Shown: positions 27,068 to 36,054 of the stretch, in pieces
How the letters are laid out: the number at the start of each line of letters is the position of its first letter
Numbering within the stretch: the first letter of the stretch is position 1
Origin: Legionella quinlivanii
GTDB taxonomy: Bacteria > Pseudomonadota > Gammaproteobacteria > Legionellales > Legionellaceae
DNA length: 64,000 bases
Direction of reading: 5' to 3'
NCBI RefSeq assembly: GCF_003265995.1
Contig: NZ_MVJN01000008.1
Coordinates: 1-64,000 of the forward strand
The notes under the pieces: model-generated
The model's input: the letters and a program-made list of their open reading frames with translations, nothing else
Databases searched by the model: none
What the model was told of the DNA's origin: nothing
Made by a program: the position numbers and the translations under genes

Positions 27068-27997
27068 TTAGTGATAAGGTCCTATCGAAGCCAACTGCCG
27101 TCTGACCGATAAACGGGCTCCCAGCCATCCCAGTAAAATTGCAGCAAGAACAATTGAATAAGCTTGTTTCACTGATAAGCCCTGCAAAGGGTAATTCATA
27201 TGATAAACAGAGGCCAGTTCCTGAACAGCAACGGCAATACTCAGCATAAAAATATTAACAAAAAGAACTGCAAAAATTGCGCCCAGCAATCCATACCAAA
27301 TGCCAGAGTATAGAAAAGGACGAAGAATAAAGGATTCGGTAGCGCCAATTAATTTTAATACCTGGATTTCCTCATGACGATGATGAATTGCCAGGCGCAA
27401 AGTATTACCGACAATTAACACTACAGCAGAAGCCAGCAAAGCCATCAGTGCATGAGCAATCTTTCCGGCAAAACCTAATATGGCATGCAGGCGCGTTATC
27501 CACTCCATATCCAGTTTAGCCTGCTCGACCTGGGGCATGGATTGCAGGCGTTCAAACAGCTGTCTGACCTGCAGGGGATTATTAACTGAAACCGCAGGAA
27601 TCACGTCAATCACCGCCGGCAAGGGATTTTCCGGCAGATATTTCATAATATCATGCATGCCTTCCTGCTGCTGCAGTTCCTGCATGCCCTCATTTGCGGT
27701 TTTCAAAGAAGCCTGGCCGACTCCTCCCACTGCGCGCACTTCTTGCAGCAGGGCGGTTTCCTCATCTGAGGATACATTGGACTTTAAATAAAGAGAAATA
27801 TGACCGCCCTGCTGCCAGTCAATCGTTAACTGATTCAAATTGTCCGAAAAAACCCAGAATAAGGTAGGTAAAGTCAACGCTATTGCAATCACAATCACAG
27901 TCATCATTGTCGCTAAAGGTTTGCGGCAAAGGTGATTAAAACTATTGGTAGCTGCCTGCAGATGATAGGCTCCTGCCTGCTTTAAATTATTCAGCAT
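27068..27997 (-). CDS. ftsX: Cell division protein FtsX
   Basis: A 309-residue inner-membrane protein with four helices (about 30-52, 178-205, 225-255, 275-297) and a periplasmic loop between helices 1 and 2. FtsX, with the ATPase FtsE, controls periplasmic amidase activity at the division site. It overlaps ftsE by 7 bases. An amidase of the AmiB type is encoded about 20 kb away in this window. Confidence 0.94.
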   Translation of the reverse strand: MLNNLKQAGAYHLQAATNSFNHLCRKPLATMMTVIVIAIALTLPTLFWVFSDNLNQLTIDWQQGGHISLYLKSNVSSDEETALLQEVRAVGGVGQASLKTANEGMQELQQQEGMHDIMKYLPENPLPAVIDVIPAVSVNNPLQVRQLFERLQSMPQVEQAKLDMEWITRLHAILGFAGKIAHALMALLASAVVLIVGNTLRLAIHHRHEEIQVLKLIGATESFILRPFLYSGIWYGLLGAIFAVLFVNIFMLSIAVAVQELASVYHMNYPLQGLSVKQAYSIVLAAILLGWLGARLSVRRQLASIGPYH

Positions 27998-28644
27998 ATC
28001 CGGCCTCCTTTAAGCATGATAATCCGATGCTTCATTCCTGCAATCAAGGCCAAATCATGTGTGGCAATCAGAACGCTTACCCCTACCTGATTAAACAGTG
28101 CGAACAATTTCATGATTTCCGCAGACAAGCCAGGATCAAGATTTCCTGTGGGTTCATCAGCAAGTAATAAATCCGGTTTATGCACTACGGCTCTGGCTAT
28201 CCCTACTCGCTGCTGCTCTCCTCCCGATAAATGCACGGGCAGCATTTTTTCCTTGCTGAGTAAACCCACCATGTCCAGAGCCGCATGCACACGCTTGGCT
28301 ATCTGAACAGGGGGAATGGCCTGAATTTGCAAAGGTAAAGCCACATTGTCAAAGATGCTTCGATCGCTCAAGAGATGCGGCGACTGGAAGGTGATTCCCA
28401 AGCTGCTGCGATATCTGGCAATATCATTATTGCGCAGCTGATTTAAACGGACGTTATTCACAATCACCTGACCGGAAGAAGGGTCTTCCAGCTTTGAAAT
28501 TAATTTTAGCAAGGTACTTTTGCCAGCTCCTGAATGGCCGGTAAGAAAAGCCATTTCGCCTCTTTCAAGGGAAAAATCGATTTGGCTTAAAGCTTCAAAT
28601 CCACCTGGATAACGTTTACTGACCTGTTCAAATTTAATTATCAT
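27991..28644 (-). CDS. ftsE: Cell division ATP-binding protein FtsE
   Basis: A 217-residue ABC ATPase. Walker A GHSGAGKST, signature LSGGEQQRVGIARA and Walker B LLLADEPTGNLDP are intact. The frame is open to 28677, but the ATG at 28644 begins the conserved MIIKFEQVSKRYPGG start. It overlaps the ftsY stop by 11 bases and the ftsX start by 7, a fully coupled operon. Confidence 0.95.
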   Translation of the reverse strand: MIIKFEQVSKRYPGGFEALSQIDFSLERGEMAFLTGHSGAGKSTLLKLISKLEDPSSGQVIVNNVRLNQLRNNDIARYRSSLGITFQSPHLLSDRSIFDNVALPLQIQAIPPVQIAKRVHAALDMVGLLSKEKMLPVHLSGGEQQRVGIARAVVHKPDLLLADEPTGNLDPGLSAEIMKLFALFNQVGVSVLIATHDLALIAGMKHRIIMLKGGRIC

Positions 28645-29728
28645 TAAACAATGCCTTGACAAATTGTGACGGTTCAAAGGGACGCAGATCGTCTATTCCC
28701 TCACCAACTCCCAAATAACGGAATGGTATCGCCAACTCATTGGCAATAGCAAATAAAATTCCACCTCGCGCAGTGCCGTCAAGCTTGGTCATGGTTATAC
28801 CTGACAAACCAACCGCCTGATGAAATTCACGCGCCTGATTCAAAGCATTTTGCCCAATACTGGCATCGAGTACCAGCATCGTTTCATGGGGTGCCTCAGG
28901 ATTTATTTTTTGCATCACCCGCTTCACTTTTTTCAGCTCTTCCATCAGATTATTTTGAGTGTGCAGGCGACCCGCAGTATCTGCAATCAGAATATCTATG
29001 CCGCGTGCAGTAGCCGCCTGTAGGGCGTCATAAATCACTGAGGCACTGTCAGCACCTGTATGCTGAGCGATCACCGGGATTTCATTTCTGGCCCCCCAAA
29101 CCTGCAACTGCTGCACAGCGGCCGCCCGGAAAGTATCTCCCGCCGCCAGCATAACTTTTTTGCCTTGCTGCTGAAATTGTTTGGCCAGCTTGCCAATGGT
29201 CGTGGTTTTCCCGGCTCCATTTACCCCAACCGCCAGAATTACGAAAGGCTTGTGGACCTGATTATCAACAAGCAGGGGCTGTGAGCAGGGACTGAGAATT
29301 GATTCCAGTTTATCTTTTAGACTACGAAATACAGCATCCCCATCATTAAGCTGCTTTCGAGCCATTCCCTCGCTTAACTGCTTTAATACCTCCTGACTGG
29401 TGTCAATTCCCAAATCGGCACTAATCAGCACAGTTTCCAGTTCCTCCAGTAAACCAGCATCAATTTGTTTTTTTCCAAGCAGTAAGCGCCCAACGCTATC
29501 ACCAAATTGCTGGCGTGTTTTGGCCAGTCCGCGTTTCAGGCGGGTATAAAAGCTTAATCGTGATTCTTCTTGCGGCTGTACTTCAGGCAGGGGCTGCTCG
29601 GCAGCCAGGGCCGTTTCGGGTGTTTCAATCGTCACGGCCTCTCGCTGAGGCTGATTAGTATCAGTTTCAGGCACTGGAGGTGAGTTTTTTGTAGAAACAT
29701 CCTGATTTTTTTTAAACCATTTAATCAT
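28634..29728 (-). CDS. ftsY: Signal recognition particle receptor FtsY
   Basis: A 364-residue GTPase that docks SRP-ribosome complexes at the membrane. An acidic, proline-rich N-terminal region (about 1-60) precedes the helical N domain and the G domain with GVNGAGKTTTIGKLA, DTAGRLHTQNNLMEEL and TKLDGTARGG. First gene of the ftsYEX operon and divergent from the M16 peptidase gene. Confidence 0.96.
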   Translation of the reverse strand: MIKWFKKNQDVSTKNSPPVPETDTNQPQREAVTIETPETALAAEQPLPEVQPQEESRLSFYTRLKRGLAKTRQQFGDSVGRLLLGKKQIDAGLLEELETVLISADLGIDTSQEVLKQLSEGMARKQLNDGDAVFRSLKDKLESILSPCSQPLLVDNQVHKPFVILAVGVNGAGKTTTIGKLAKQFQQQGKKVMLAAGDTFRAAAVQQLQVWGARNEIPVIAQHTGADSASVIYDALQAATARGIDILIADTAGRLHTQNNLMEELKKVKRVMQKINPEAPHETMLVLDASIGQNALNQAREFHQAVGLSGITMTKLDGTARGGILFAIANELAIPFRYLGVGEGIDDLRPFEPSQFVKALFNDN

Positions 29729-29789
29729 AAGGTATACAAAAGAGAGGAAATATGGAATTCTATCACCTTTTTTCGCCGGGAGTTAATCC

Positions 29790-31115
29790 ATGCGTCTTGT
29801 ATTTGCAATTTTCTTTACCTTGCTATCCACTCTTGCCATGAGCGGCGTGCAAAAATTTACTTTGGACAATGGATTGAAGGTAATTGTTAAGGAAGATCAT
29901 CGCGCGCCTGTGGCCGTCGTGATGGTTTGGTATAATGTGGGTTCCGCAGATGAGCCCGGGGGTATTACCGGCGTCTCTCACGCATTGGAACATCTGATGT
30001 TCAAAGGCACCAAAAAGTATCCTATTGGCATGTTTTCAAAAACAATCGCGGGTATTGGAGGCCAGGAAAATGCCTTCACCAATACCGATTATACGGCTTA
30101 TTTTGAAAAAATTTCGGCCTCTCAGCTTCCTATTGCCTTTGAGCTGGAAGCCGATCGCATGCAGAATCTGGTCCTGGACCCCAATGAATTTTCCAAAGAA
30201 ATCAAGGTCATTCAGGAAGAGCGGCGCATGCGCACTGACGACAATCCGCAGGCGCTGACCTTTGAGCGTTATCTGGCGACCGCTCATCTGGCTGCCCCCT
30301 ACCATCATCCGGTTATTGGCTGGATGACTGATTTGCAGCAAATGAACGTCAATGATGCCCGCGCCTGGTATCAAAGCTTTTACACTCCAAACAATGCGAC
30401 GCTGGTGGTGGTCGGGGATGTCAATCCTGAAAAAGTGCATGAACTTGCGAAATTATATTTCGGCCAGTTAAAGAAAAAACCCAGTTTTGTCAGAAAATCA
30501 CAACTGGAACCGCCCAATTTAGGAGCTAAATCAGTGGCCATTCATGCACCCGCCAAACTGCCAATGCTTATGTTCGGATATTCGGTACCCACTGTAAAAA
30601 CAGCCAAAACTAACTGGGAACCTTATGCCCTGGAAGTCATAGCCGGTATTCTGGACGCGGGAGAAAGCTCAAGATTTGCCAAAAACCTGGTTCGTGGCAG
30701 CCACCTCGCCAGCAATGTAGATATCTATTACAATTTATACAACCGATATCAAACGCAATTCGTCCTTTTTGGAATACCCACTCAAAACCATACTATGGAT
30801 GAATTAAAAACCGCTTTGCTGCGTGAAATTCACCGTCTGCAAACCGAACCCGTCAATGAAGTCGAATTAAATCGTATTAAAACGCAAATTATCGCCCAGA
30901 AAACATTCGAGAAAGATTCTATCTTCGGCCAGGCGATGGAATTGGGTTTACTGGAAACGATTGGATTGGGTTCAGAAACAGCCGAGAGTTATACATCCAA
31001 AATACAAGCAATAACACCCGCTCAGATTCAGGAAGCAGCTCAACGTTATTTAAATGAGAATACGATTACGGAAGCCCGTTTGTATCCCTTATTGCAGTCC
31101 AAGGAATTACAATGA
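29790..31115 (+). CDS. M16-family zinc peptidase
   Basis: A 441-residue exported protein with a signal peptide (1-18). The inverted zinc motif HALEH (about 65-69, within GVSHALEHLMFKGT) and the downstream EEFSKE/IQEERR glutamates are present, so it should be catalytic. It overlaps the start of a second M16-like gene by 4 bases; the two probably form a heterodimer as in other bacterial M16 pairs. Periplasmic peptide or protein degradation is the likely role. Confidence 0.9.
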   Translation: MRLVFAIFFTLLSTLAMSGVQKFTLDNGLKVIVKEDHRAPVAVVMVWYNVGSADEPGGITGVSHALEHLMFKGTKKYPIGMFSKTIAGIGGQENAFTNTDYTAYFEKISASQLPIAFELEADRMQNLVLDPNEFSKEIKVIQEERRMRTDDNPQALTFERYLATAHLAAPYHHPVIGWMTDLQQMNVNDARAWYQSFYTPNNATLVVVGDVNPEKVHELAKLYFGQLKKKPSFVRKSQLEPPNLGAKSVAIHAPAKLPMLMFGYSVPTVKTAKTNWEPYALEVIAGILDAGESSRFAKNLVRGSHLASNVDIYYNLYNRYQTQFVLFGIPTQNHTMDELKTALLREIHRLQTEPVNEVELNRIKTQIIAQKTFEKDSIFGQAMELGLLETIGLGSETAESYTSKIQAITPAQIQEAAQRYLNENTITEARLYPLLQSKELQ

Positions 31116-32416
31116 AAACAATTTATTTTTTAGCCGCTTTACTCATCAGCAGTTTAAGTTTGTGTGCACAGGCCGCCTCATTCAAAACTGAAAAATGGAA
31201 TACCAGCAACGGAGCTCGTGTGGTCTTTTATCAGGCTAACGAGGTTCCCATGCTGGATATCAGCATCGCTTTTGCAGCGGGCTCTGCCTATGACAATAAT
31301 TTTTTTGGTCTGGCAGCCCTGACCAATCGCTTGCTGGATCAGGGAAACAGTAATCTGGACGCCAATCAGATCGCTGAGAAAATAGCAAATACCGGCGCCC
31401 AGTTTGATAGTGAAGTCAGCCGCGACATGGCTATCGTACGTCTGAAAACCCTGACCAGCCTGCCTGCTCTAAATGAAGCACTGGACACATTTAACCTCAT
31501 CGTTAATAAGCCCAACTTCAGACAAGATGCTTTCAACAGAGAAAAAAATCAGCAGATTATTGCAATCACCCAGGCCCAGGAGTCACCAGCGGATATTGCC
31601 AATAATCTGTTTTTCAGCAAGCTTTATAAAAACCATCCCTATGGGCATCCCGTGAACGGCACCGTTGAATCAGTGAAGAAAATTTCTAACTGGCAAGTAA
31701 GGGATTTTTATAAAAAAAATTATGTCGCCAATAATGCAGTCATTGTGATGGTGGGAGCTATCAGCAGCCAGCAAGCGCATGAAATTGCGGATAATCTGGT
31801 TAAAAATATCCCTGCCGGAGTTAAAAACCCCGCAATCTCTAAATCTGCGCCGCTCGCAGGAGCAGAACAAGTCAATTTTGATTTTTCATCTTCGCAGACA
31901 GTTTTGAAATTAGGGCAAATCGGTATCCAGCACGACAACCCTGATTATTTTCCATTAATGGTAGGAAACTATATTCTAGGTGGCGGCTCGCTTGTTTCAC
32001 GCTTGTCGACCGAGATCCGTGAGAAGAATGGTTTAACTTATGGAATTAGCAGTCAATTTATGCCGATGCCGGGCAATGGTCCGTTCATGATTAGTTTTTC
32101 AACGCAGAATAATCAGGCAAAACAAGCGCTGAAGATGACTCAGGATACATTAAATGATTTTCTGAAGTCCGGCCCGACTGATGATGAGCTAAATGCTGCC
32201 AAACAATATCTGACAGGCAGCTTCCCCTTATCCCTGTCAAGTAATTCCAATATCGCCGGCATGCTTTTGCGTATGACATTTTATAATCTCCCTGATAACT
32301 ATCTGGATACCTATGTGGCACACATCGAAGCGGTAACAGCGGAAGATATCAAGAAAGCCTTTGATATGACCATTCATCCAGAGCGCATGTTGCTAGTCAG
32401 TGTAGGGAAAATGTGA
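31112..32416 (+). CDS. M16-family protein lacking the zinc motif
   Basis: A 434-residue exported partner (signal peptide about 1-21) of the peptidase upstream. Where the first protein has HALEH this one reads LTNRLLD, so the zinc site is missing. The second-half pattern YGISSQFMPMPGNGPF with a conserved Arg/Tyr-type region is kept. In M16 pairs the inactive subunit helps bind substrate. It overlaps rsmD by 4 bases. Confidence 0.9.
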   Translation: MKTIYFLAALLISSLSLCAQAASFKTEKWNTSNGARVVFYQANEVPMLDISIAFAAGSAYDNNFFGLAALTNRLLDQGNSNLDANQIAEKIANTGAQFDSEVSRDMAIVRLKTLTSLPALNEALDTFNLIVNKPNFRQDAFNREKNQQIIAITQAQESPADIANNLFFSKLYKNHPYGHPVNGTVESVKKISNWQVRDFYKKNYVANNAVIVMVGAISSQQAHEIADNLVKNIPAGVKNPAISKSAPLAGAEQVNFDFSSSQTVLKLGQIGIQHDNPDYFPLMVGNYILGGGSLVSRLSTEIREKNGLTYGISSQFMPMPGNGPFMISFSTQNNQAKQALKMTQDTLNDFLKSGPTDDELNAAKQYLTGSFPLSLSSNSNIAGMLLRMTFYNLPDNYLDTYVAHIEAVTAEDIKKAFDMTIHPERMLLVSVGKM

Positions 32417-32958
32417 AAAATACGGTAAGAATTATCGGCGGTTACTACCGCGGAAAGAAAATCAGCTTCCCGGATGTGGAAGGTTTAAGGCCAACCCCTG
32501 ATCGGGTAAAGGAAACGCTGTTTAACTGGTTAATGAATTCCCTGCACGGTAAACGCTGTCTGGATGCGTTTGCCGGCAGTGGTTCACTGGGGTTTGAGGC
32601 TTTGTCCCGCGGGGCGGCGCATGTTGTTTTCGTAGAGTCGGCCAAGCCTGTATTTGAGCAACTCAGAAAAACCGCAGCCAGTATTTCGGCAAAGGGAGTT
32701 GAGATTATTCATGGTGATACCCTTCACTATCTCAAACATTGCAAGGAACCGTTTGATCTCATTTTTCTTGATCCGCCTTTTGCCAGTCGCCTCCAGGAAG
32801 AATGCATTGATATTATTGCAAAAAACAGGATATTAGCTTCAGGAGGCTTGCTTTATGTAGAGTCTTCTGAGCCCCTGAATCTGGACAATACTCAATGGGA
32901 AGTCTTAAAAAATAAACAGGCCGGGCAGGTCATTTTCTCGCTTTATGAACGACTATGA
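32413..32958 (+). CDS. rsmD: 16S rRNA (guanine966-N2)-methyltransferase RsmD
   Basis: A 181-residue SAM-dependent methyltransferase. Motifs are RIIGGYYRGKKI at the N-terminus, LRPTPDRVKETLFNWL, the SAM loop LDAFAGSGSLGFEALSRGA and the catalytic LDPPF. Its start overlaps the stop of the M16 gene (ATGTGA-type, with GTG start at 32413). A 14-base perfect palindrome covers its stop codon (32952-32965). Confidence 0.94.
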   Translation: MKNTVRIIGGYYRGKKISFPDVEGLRPTPDRVKETLFNWLMNSLHGKRCLDAFAGSGSLGFEALSRGAAHVVFVESAKPVFEQLRKTAASISAKGVEIIHGDTLHYLKHCKEPFDLIFLDPPFASRLQEECIDIIAKNRILASGGLLYVESSEPLNLDNTQWEVLKNKQAGQVIFSLYERL

Positions 32959-33030
32959 TCATAGTTTATACTCATAGAATTCATCTTAAGCAAACTGCTG
33001 CACTCGCAGGAAACTACCAGAGTTCTATTT

Positions 33031-33084
33031 TACATTTGAAAATGTACGGTAATTCTTGACAAGGTGACAGCCTCCTGTTTCAAT
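33031..33084 (+). promoter_or_regulatory. dotD promoter region with upstream palindrome
   Basis: A -35 TTGACA (33056-33061) and a weak -10 TTCAAT (33079-33084), spacing 17, lie 38 bases before dotD. Just upstream is the perfect palindrome TACATTTGAAAATGTA (33031-33046), a possible operator. Both calls come from sequence pattern only. Confidence 0.45.
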
Positions 33085-33121
33085 CATTACAGTACTGATC
33101 CATTAAATAGCCGAACAAATA

Positions 33122-33610
33122 ATGAACAAAAAATTGGCACTATTGATTGCAACTGCTATCTTGCTGCAGGCCTGTAAAGGAACAGGCATTTATAAAAAGC
33201 CGCCTCTAAATGATCCAAGCGATGATGCAACGATCAAACTTGCTGAAGCCGCTTCGTCCATAAGCGATTCCATGCTTCAGATGACCAGAGTTGAAAAGAG
33301 CATCGTTCCGCCGCATGGGGATAATACTCTCACTATTCCCAATGCCTATAATCTGCAAGCCAGAGCTTCAGTGGACTGGTCTGGCCCCATTGAGGAATTG
33401 ACCGCACGTATTGCGAAAGCCGCTCACTATCGTTTAAGAGTACTGGGTCCTGAACCCGCTATTCCAGTACTTATAAGTCTGAATGCCAAAGATCAGAGCC
33501 TTGCCGAAATATTACGAAACATTGATTATCAGGCCAAACACAAGGCGAACATACATGTTTATCCAAACAGTCAGGTAGTTGAATTACGATATGTCAAAAT
33601 TTATTCCTAG
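33122..33610 (+). CDS. dotD: Type IVB secretion lipoprotein DotD
   Basis: A 162-residue outer-membrane lipoprotein of the Dot/Icm core. The signal peptide ends in lipobox LQAC (Cys 18). The C-terminal part (about 75-155) has the secretin N0-like fold described for DotD, visible as ARASVDWSGPIEELTARIAKAA and ILRNIDYQAKHKANIHV. Length agrees with L. pneumophila DotD (163). DotD and DotC place DotH in the outer membrane. The gene overlaps dotC by 20 bases. Confidence 0.96.
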   Translation: MNKKLALLIATAILLQACKGTGIYKKPPLNDPSDDATIKLAEAASSISDSMLQMTRVEKSIVPPHGDNTLTIPNAYNLQARASVDWSGPIEELTARIAKAAHYRLRVLGPEPAIPVLISLNAKDQSLAEILRNIDYQAKHKANIHVYPNSQVVELRYVKIYS

Positions 33611-34511
33611 TTTAAGTGTTTGCTGTTTGACCATTTTGGTAGCAGCATGCGCACATCGATCCACAGTAACGGTAATTGATACCAGCACACTGCCAGGGCT
33701 TATTGCGATGGGAAACACAGGCCCTGCAAATGCCCGTGGCACGCAAAGCGTTGGTAAAATCAGGGAAATGGCTCTCAAGGAAACGGCTTTGAGCCTTGGC
33801 GCTCAATCAGGACTTGCCTGGAGAGCCTGTCAGATTAATGACGAATTAACCCGACAACAGCGAACTCTGGACGCAGTCTATGATTTTAACTCTTTGATTC
33901 TTGAAAACAATATCCTGCCTCCTGTCCTGCTGGAAGGCCGTAATACTTTAAATCTTGCTGATCTGCAAACTATCCGTGTTTCCGATAGAGTATATAAAGT
34001 CTCAAAACAAGCCCATTTCGTAACAACGCCTCCCACCTGGCGCCAATACTTGTGGATGGATTACAAAAAACCAGAAACACCGCATGTCAGCCTGCTGCCT
34101 AAATGCAGAGAAGAAAGGGCTATCTGGGTGGCGTATATAGAAAAAGGTTGGAAAAACGGCGTTGATCAGGCAAATACCATTCTTGAAGAAAGCGTGGCCC
34201 GTATCAAGGAAGATTTTAGCGGAATGATTCTTTACCGAAAACTGCTGGCAATGAACATGGTTTCACCTCCTTTCGTATCCCATACCGAACTAGGGGTTAC
34301 CGGAGATGCTTCAGAAATTCATATTGATGATCGCGTATTGCGTATCACAGCACTACCCGGCCTTAATATAAACAGCAAAGAGTGGCGTGCAGCTGTAGAG
34401 AAAGACGAAAATGCTTTGGAGCAATTCAAAAATATGGATAAGCTCGCACAAAACACTAATATCACAGTGACAAGCAAAGCATGGCAGCCGGTTATTGCTC
34501 CGGTAAATTAA
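33591..34511 (+). CDS. dotC: Type IVB secretion lipoprotein DotC
   Basis: A 306-residue outer-membrane lipoprotein with lipobox VAAC. The body contains the DotC segments VYKVSKQAHFVTTPPTWRQY and KCREERAIWVAYIEKGW. The frame is open from a TTG at 33579, but the ATG at 33591 gives a normal lipoprotein signal and a length close to the L. pneumophila protein (303). It overlaps dotD by 20 bases, so they are coupled. Confidence 0.96.
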   Translation: MSKFIPSLSVCCLTILVAACAHRSTVTVIDTSTLPGLIAMGNTGPANARGTQSVGKIREMALKETALSLGAQSGLAWRACQINDELTRQQRTLDAVYDFNSLILENNILPPVLLEGRNTLNLADLQTIRVSDRVYKVSKQAHFVTTPPTWRQYLWMDYKKPETPHVSLLPKCREERAIWVAYIEKGWKNGVDQANTILEESVARIKEDFSGMILYRKLLAMNMVSPPFVSHTELGVTGDASEIHIDDRVLRITALPGLNINSKEWRAAVEKDENALEQFKNMDKLAQNTNITVTSKAWQPVIAPVN

Positions 34512-34544
34512 TTACAAGCTTAGCCTTGGCACATACTTTAGCAC

Positions 34545-34625
34545 GTCATCCCGAACGTAGTGAGGGATCTCCTTAATAGTGCACTGCTCTACGCATGGGA
34601 GATCCCTCACTACGTTCGGGATGAC
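34545..34625. repeat. Perfect inverted repeat between dotC and dotB, family D
   Basis: Two 28-base arms (34545-34572 and 34598-34625) are exact inverted copies beginning GTCATCCCGAACGTAGTGAG, around a 25-base centre. The 294-base gap between dotC and dotB is otherwise non-coding. The hairpin could end or weaken dotDC transcription ahead of dotB. The GTTCG...GATGAC theme links it to the elements at 4981, 35946 and 55976. Confidence 0.88.
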
Positions 34626-34805
34626 AAGCAAAGTTGAGACCCCGGGCTGGAATGTCTACAATTAACTACAATAGCTTTGTAATAATTAAAAGCAGCTAGC
34701 TGCGCACACTGTACCAGGCTATTCGTGCAAAAATTAGCGCAAACGCTGCCAATACAGCTCAACAGAGCAACAAAAACGTCCACTTTTCAATTTCAGGATT
34801 TGCAT

Positions 34806-35936
34806 ATGAGTAACATTAGTCTGATGCCAGATGAACCTACCCGATTCACGCCCATTTTTATGGACAAAATGTTAGAGCATGCGGAAAGCCTGCATGCCTC
34901 AGATATCACTATTCAGACCGGTTCGCCTATCTTTGCTGAGGTCTATGGCCGGCTTTTAAAAATTACCAACCGCACCTTATCCAATACCGAGCTGGGTGAC
35001 CTGATTAATTCCATATATGGCCCTAACGCTACCACCCAGTTATTATCAGGTAAGGATATCGATACCCATTATGAATTCCGACCTAACCGCGGCGTGCGTT
35101 ATCGTTACCGGGTCAATGCCACAGCTTGTCTGGTCGAGGGGCATGATGCTATCCAAATCACCTTGCGGACCATTCCGACTACCCCGCCAAGACTGGAAAC
35201 AATGGGGCTTCCTGATAACATTCTCGAGTCTATAGCACCACAGGAAGGGATTGTCTTTATCACTGGCGCAACCGGCTCTGGTAAATCCACCCTGCTTGCC
35301 TCAATTATTCGCGAACTTATTGAGAATCAGGATTCCAATCGAAAAGTTCTCACGTATGAGTCGCCTATCGAGTTTGTGTTTGATGAGATTGAAACAATTT
35401 CGGCTGTGGTCAGCCAGTCTGAAATTCCCCGCCACTTACCCGATTTCGCTGATGGCGTTCGTAATGCGCTTCGTAGGAAACCACGTCTGATTATGGTGGG
35501 AGAGTGTCGTGATGCGGCAACAATCAGTGCGGCTTTAGAGGCGGCATTGACCGGTCACCCTGTGTATACCACCCTGCATACCTCCGGCGTTGCTGAAACC
35601 ATGCGCCGACTGGTAACCTCATTTAGCGGTGAGGAGCGTTTAGGACGAACCATCGATATTCTTGAAACCATTCGGCTCTGTATCTGGCAGAAACTGGTTC
35701 CTACCGTAGATGAAAAACGGGTGGCCTTGAGAGAATATTTAGTTTTCGATGAAGAAGTCCGCGATACTCTGCTGGAAGGAGATCCCAATGAGGTCACTTC
35801 CCTGACACGAAAACTGGTTCGTCAGAAAGGACAATTAATGACGGTTGATGCCCGTAACAAGTTTGAACAAGGAATTATCAGTGAACGGGTATATAAGCTG
35901 ATTATTGCTGGAACCAAAGAATACCAAAGGGAATAA
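34806..35936 (+). CDS. dotB: Type IVB secretion ATPase DotB
   Basis: A 376-residue hexameric PilT/VirB11-type ATPase that powers Dot/Icm with DotO. Walker A is GATGSGKST (154-162), the Asp and His boxes appear in YESPIEFVFDEIE and LTGHPVYTTLHTSG, and Walker B in RLIMVGECRDAATI. Length matches L. pneumophila DotB (377). The open frame begins at 34725, but the ATG at 34806 gives the known N-terminus (NISLMPDEPTRFTP). Confidence 0.97.
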   Translation: MSNISLMPDEPTRFTPIFMDKMLEHAESLHASDITIQTGSPIFAEVYGRLLKITNRTLSNTELGDLINSIYGPNATTQLLSGKDIDTHYEFRPNRGVRYRYRVNATACLVEGHDAIQITLRTIPTTPPRLETMGLPDNILESIAPQEGIVFITGATGSGKSTLLASIIRELIENQDSNRKVLTYESPIEFVFDEIETISAVVSQSEIPRHLPDFADGVRNALRRKPRLIMVGECRDAATISAALEAALTGHPVYTTLHTSGVAETMRRLVTSFSGEERLGRTIDILETIRLCIWQKLVPTVDEKRVALREYLVFDEEVRDTLLEGDPNEVTSLTRKLVRQKGQLMTVDARNKFEQGIISERVYKLIIAGTKEYQRE

Positions 35937-35945
35937 CAGGAGCAC

Positions 35946-35969
35946 GTCATCCCGAGCGTTCGGGATGAC
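35946..35969. repeat. Short inverted repeat between dotB and dotA (reduced family D)
   Basis: GTCATCCCGA (35946-35955) and TCGGGATGAC (35960-35969) form a 10-base stem with a 4-base loop. The flanking AGCACGTCATCCCGA and GATGACAAG match the larger element before dotB, so this is probably a copy with an internal deletion. Lying between convergent genes, it could act as a two-way terminator, although no strong T-tract follows. Confidence 0.75.
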
Positions 35970-36054
35970 AAGTGAGTATTTTCTCCTTAAGAGTGCCATT
36001 CGGCAGAGGCTCAACCTGCCTGTAATTCGAGACTTCCTTCCAGGGCGGAAATTA

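Noticed and set aside
27991-28677. Extended ftsE start
   Set aside because: The first 11 residues lie in ftsY, and the family start matches the ATG at 28644.
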